Source: an uncultured Bacteroidales bacterium (lineage in GTDB: Bacteria; Bacteroidota; Bacteroidia; Bacteroidales; F082). From it: DNA of 24,207 nt. Where the stretch lies: the NCBI GenBank assembly GCA_937896505.1, contig CALBNP010000218.1, positions 1 to 24,207 of the forward strand, read 5' to 3'. The position numbers were made by a program, and so were the translations under genes. The number at the start of each line of letters is the position of its first letter. The first letter of the stretch is position 1. This document shows positions 21,772 to 24,207 of this stretch, piece after piece. The notes below the pieces were generated by a model that saw nothing but the letters and a program-made list of their open reading frames with translations, was not told the origin of the DNA and ran no database searches.

Positions 21772-23193
21772 TTACAAGGCTTGCAAATCTACCAATTCGC
21801 GGGGCAAGGTGATTTTCTTCGGTTCACCACGCTTGCCAGTGATGTAGTAATTCTTGGCATAAGGTGTATCGAAGTGTTTAAGAAAAGCTTCCCTGATACG
21901 GGCGCACTTTTCATTGATGGAGTTATTGGTCGGGTCGGTAATGTCTCGTATGCTGTTTCTGACATTACTTTCAACCACACGGTTGCCCACTTCCTTGTAT
22001 ATGTCAAGCAATTCTTCGCGGTAATCGGTCAACTGTTTGAATGGAATGCCCTCGGGGTGTCTAAGGAAAAGCAAAAACACCGACTTGGGAAGTGGTGACA
22101 TGGTGATTTCAATGTTGTTGTAATCTGGCAGATAAATCCTATAATCCTTTGTAATGACCATGCGGCTTAAGGTAGGCCTCTCTTCCACAAATTCGTTCAA
22201 CATATTCAGCTGAACCCCTCTTCTGCGTAATTCTTTGATTCTCTCACGAATCTCCTCTGCCAAATCAAGATTGCTTTTTGTGGCCAAAGGGTCTACGTCA
22301 TCAACGAAATCCCTATCTGCAACTTCATCTGTTTCCTCGGCTTCAAGATGATAGAATATGGCATGATTGCCTTCAAAAGCTAAGGTGGTGTGGCGCACAT
22401 ACCATTCAAATTGCTCCGACAAAGGTGTTTTTGAATCAGGAACCAGAGGGCAATAGGAGAAATAGTAATACTCAGAATCCGATTTTTGTCGTATTCGATG
22501 CAACAAAGCTGGTCCTTCAATGGCACCCGAAATGATATGTTGTTTCAATTTTTCAACAACAGTAACGTCGTTCTTAATTGAAGTATTTGGTGACAGGTAT
22601 GGGAACATATATTGGAGCACTTCAGACGAGATCTCAAGTCCTCTCAATTTTGGTAAATATACCAGATTCATGTCCCGATGTTCAAATTGGCGTTGAAGCT
22701 CCTCGTAATGTTCCAAAATATAGTCATTTACGGCAACATCATACTCTTTCTCTACATAGAACACATCATGAATGTCTGGCTCAAATGGCAAGTCAAGTGC
22801 AATTTGAACAAAAGTCAAATCTGTATTCGCACCCCAATGTTCAGGTGAGGGAACGGTACACTTTGGTTCACGGGACGCCTCTAGTTTTGCCAATTCCTTA
22901 TCACGTTTGTATTTTTCTATCGCATGGCGATAAACTGGAATGGGTATAATTGTGTATAGTGTGGCACACAGAAGATAAACAGGTGCCACAAGGATAAACA
23001 CCACAAAAAGAAGGGGCTTTTTCCACCATTTTTCTTCGCCAATCACTTCTGAGTTAAACAATCCCGTCCAAAGACCTGTAATACTATAGCAATTAGGAAA
23101 CCACCAATACCAGCTCTTTCTCACCGACTTGAATGCCAGCAAAGCCAAGTTAATGGCCAAATAAACGCAAATGATTATTTGTAGAGTTGACAT
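21772..23193 (-). CDS. Membrane protein with large cytoplasmic domain, unknown function
   Basis: This 473-residue protein has two membrane helices near the N-terminus (about 5-21 and 60-88), separated by an aromatic loop (SWYWWFPNCY). A long, mostly charged soluble part follows, probably cytoplasmic. Residues about 315-330 are a basic helix (AEEIRERIKELRRRG). The C-terminal 100 residues, with SPLPKSVFLLFLRHPEGIPFKQLTDYREELLDIYKEV and NSINEKCARIREAFLKHF, look like a compact helical module that I recall from other Bacteroidota proteins of unknown role; I cannot name a characterised family. A -7 box lies 23 bases upstream and the gene appears monocistronic. The stop at 21772 is followed directly by the promoter of the next operon. 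Confidence 0.8.
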   Translation of the reverse strand: MSTLQIIICVYLAINLALLAFKSVRKSWYWWFPNCYSITGLWTGLFNSEVIGEEKWWKKPLLFVVFILVAPVYLLCATLYTIIPIPVYRHAIEKYKRDKELAKLEASREPKCTVPSPEHWGANTDLTFVQIALDLPFEPDIHDVFYVEKEYDVAVNDYILEHYEELQRQFEHRDMNLVYLPKLRGLEISSEVLQYMFPYLSPNTSIKNDVTVVEKLKQHIISGAIEGPALLHRIRQKSDSEYYYFSYCPLVPDSKTPLSEQFEWYVRHTTLAFEGNHAIFYHLEAEETDEVADRDFVDDVDPLATKSNLDLAEEIRERIKELRRRGVQLNMLNEFVEERPTLSRMVITKDYRIYLPDYNNIEITMSPLPKSVFLLFLRHPEGIPFKQLTDYREELLDIYKEVGNRVVESNVRNSIRDITDPTNNSINEKCARIREAFLKHFDTPYAKNYYITGKRGEPKKITLPRELVDLQAL

Positions 23194-23216
23194 TAGGCTG
23201 CATTATTGTGACGACG

Positions 23217-23224
23217 CAAAAATA
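23217..23224 (-). promoter_or_regulatory. -7 promoter box of the 473-residue membrane protein gene
   Basis: TATTTTTG on the minus strand matches TAnnTTTG, 23 bases before the ATG at 23193. The rest of the 76-base gap up to 23269 shows only a GCAGCTGC palindrome and no convincing terminator. Confidence 0.5.
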
Positions 23225-23269
23225 AAAATTCCTGATCAATAATGCAGCAGCTGCGTCTAGAATCAGAAA

Positions 23270-23995
23270 TTACCTTGTAGTTGTTATGGTAGTGATGAAT
23301 CCAATATTTGAATTTGGTTCAACAAAAAACACGAATTTGATCAAACTACCATGTAAAGGATTAGAAATGGTTTTAATGATGGTGTTTGGTTTATCAGTCT
23401 CAATTACGTTTCCTAGAAAAAAAGCCCTTGCAGCAAGATAGCGCAAATGCAAAACATCGAACACGTAATTCCTTTGTCCATCATCTATTTCGTCTATTGT
23501 GAAGTGGTTTAATGCATGAAATAATCCTCCGATAAAATCAGATCCTTTTTCATTTTCTTTTATCATTCTAAAAGTATCAACTCTTAGTATTAAATCGTCA
23601 AAATCATTCTCTTTTCTGTGTAAGATATACGAACAAGATTCTGTTTTTACGTTTTCTATATATTGCTCAAAAGAGCAATTAGCAGTTCTCTCAATTGAAT
23701 AATCGTACATTAGAGAAAGAATACCATAAGCGTTTCCTTTACAAACAATTGATTTGTCTTTTTGTATAGCCCTTTCATACTCTTCAATATGTCTCTTAAA
23801 TGATAGATTCTCAAATACAATGATGTTATCATCATTACTAATTTTTTGGACCCATGTCAAGTTTATCGGGAATCTTGTTTGCGCAATGTCACGTTGAATT
23901 CCACCATTCTCGTTTTCAACTTTCCAAAGCGTCAAACATTTACTTTTTAATAAAGCAGATGCCGTTTTATAATCTTCAGTTGTTAACCTCTTCAT
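23270..23995 (-). CDS. Hypothetical protein, unknown function
   Basis: This 241-residue protein was not recognised. It has no signal peptide or membrane helix and looks soluble and cytoplasmic. The N-terminus is polar and helical (MKRLTTEDYKTASALLKSKC). A middle region has alternating helices (GILSLMYDYSIERTANCSFEQYIENV), and a helical stretch at about 185-200 reads VLHLRYLAARAFFLG. The C-terminal 40 residues look beta-rich (IKFVFFVEPNSNIGFITTITTTR). The gene starts 10 bases after the stop of the preceding partial gene, so they share a transcript. Codon use is more A/T-rich than the core genes to the left, fitting accessory DNA. An immunity or partner role for the upstream product is possible but has no direct support. 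Confidence 0.7.
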   Translation of the reverse strand: MKRLTTEDYKTASALLKSKCLTLWKVENENGGIQRDIAQTRFPINLTWVQKISNDDNIIVFENLSFKRHIEEYERAIQKDKSIVCKGNAYGILSLMYDYSIERTANCSFEQYIENVKTESCSYILHRKENDFDDLILRVDTFRMIKENEKGSDFIGGLFHALNHFTIDEIDDGQRNYVFDVLHLRYLAARAFFLGNVIETDKPNTIIKTISNPLHGSLIKFVFFVEPNSNIGFITTITTTR

Positions 23996-24005
23996 CTCAA
24001 TTGTA

Positions 24006-24207
24006 TTAGAAGGGTAAATCGTTGTCGTCTTCTGTTATAGTATCCATACTTTCAACTACATGTTTTGTTTGGCATTCCCATAATTTTTCCAATAAATCTT
24101 GAGGAAATAACTTTTTGAATTTTTCTATACTTCCAGATGGAATATAAATAAAAAACCCGTTGGCGGAATTAAAGTAGTGCATATTTAATATGGCCAATCG
24201 GTTTGTT
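24006..24207 (-). CDS. C-terminal part of an unknown protein with SSB-like acidic tip (partial)
   Basis: The frame is open from the window edge to the stop at 24006, giving 66 complete codons of the C-terminus. The TTG at 24197 is probably not the start, since the frame continues upstream without a stop. The visible part has a basic/aromatic segment (FIYIPSGSIEKFKKLFPQDLLEKLWECQ) and ends TEDDNDLPF. That ending resembles the acidic C-terminal tip (DDDIPF/DDDLPF) of single-stranded DNA-binding proteins, which docks repair and replication enzymes. Nothing else seen looks like an SSB OB fold, but the N-terminus is missing. It is 10 bases upstream of the 241-residue gene. Confidence 0.6.
   Translation of the reverse strand, partial: TNRLAILNMHYFNSANGFFIYIPSGSIEKFKKLFPQDLLEKLWECQTKHVVESMDTITEDDNDLPF

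Overview
The window looks like the chromosome of a Bacteroidota member, most likely an anaerobic Bacteroidales. Three things point there: A/T-rich leaders without strong Shine-Dalgarno sequences, many promoters with the Bacteroidota -7 box TAnnTTTG, and gene content typical of the group (gamma/alpha-fused 2-oxoacid:ferredoxin oxidoreductase, clostridial-type ferredoxin, lipoproteins with acid-rich N-termini, a large TPR protein paired with a plug-less outer-membrane barrel). The species cannot be read from the sequence. No CRISPR array, tRNA or 16S/23S rRNA gene was seen, and no gene-free stretch exceeds 300 bases.

Layout. (1) 1-1173: a korA-like gene, cut by the window edge, diverges from a 55-residue 2[4Fe-4S] ferredoxin, an electron acceptor for such enzymes. 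(2) 1200-3200: two tandem lipoprotein transcription units. Promoter, leader, signal peptide and terminator are nearly the same in both, but the mature proteins have diverged. (3) 3233-3818: a small single-span membrane protein with a clear promoter and terminator. (4) 9906-3829, minus strand: gyrB, a Ser/Thr kinase-AAA+ ATPase fusion, a small YbjN/type III chaperone-like protein and a secreted GH2 glycosidase, all 5-12 bases apart. (5) 14942-10045, minus: a 1004-residue periplasmic TPR protein followed by a beta-barrel outer-membrane protein, separated by repeats. (6) 15400-15027, minus: the RNase P RNA gene; then prmC, which carries a palindromic in-frame insertion. (7) 16452-17301: the 3' scrap of an HlyD-type adaptor gene abutting an IS982-like element whose transposase lacks its catalytic core. 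(8) 17372-19475, minus: two lipoproteins of unknown role. (9) 19565-21706, minus: a two-span membrane protein (frameshifted in a 7-base homopolymer), a J-domain protein and an ADP-ribosylglycohydrolase in one tight operon. (10) 21772-24207, minus: a 473-residue membrane protein, an unknown 241-residue protein and the end of a gene with an SSB-like acidic tail.

The right third (16.4-24.2 kb) reads as accessory DNA: IS remnant, truncated gene, lineage-specific proteins and a frameshift. The best candidates for an undescribed system are the kinase-AAA+/chaperone-like pair behind gyrB, and the membrane/J-domain/ADP-ribosylglycohydrolase operon. Both assignments rest on domain recognition by eye and gene order, not on a database search.
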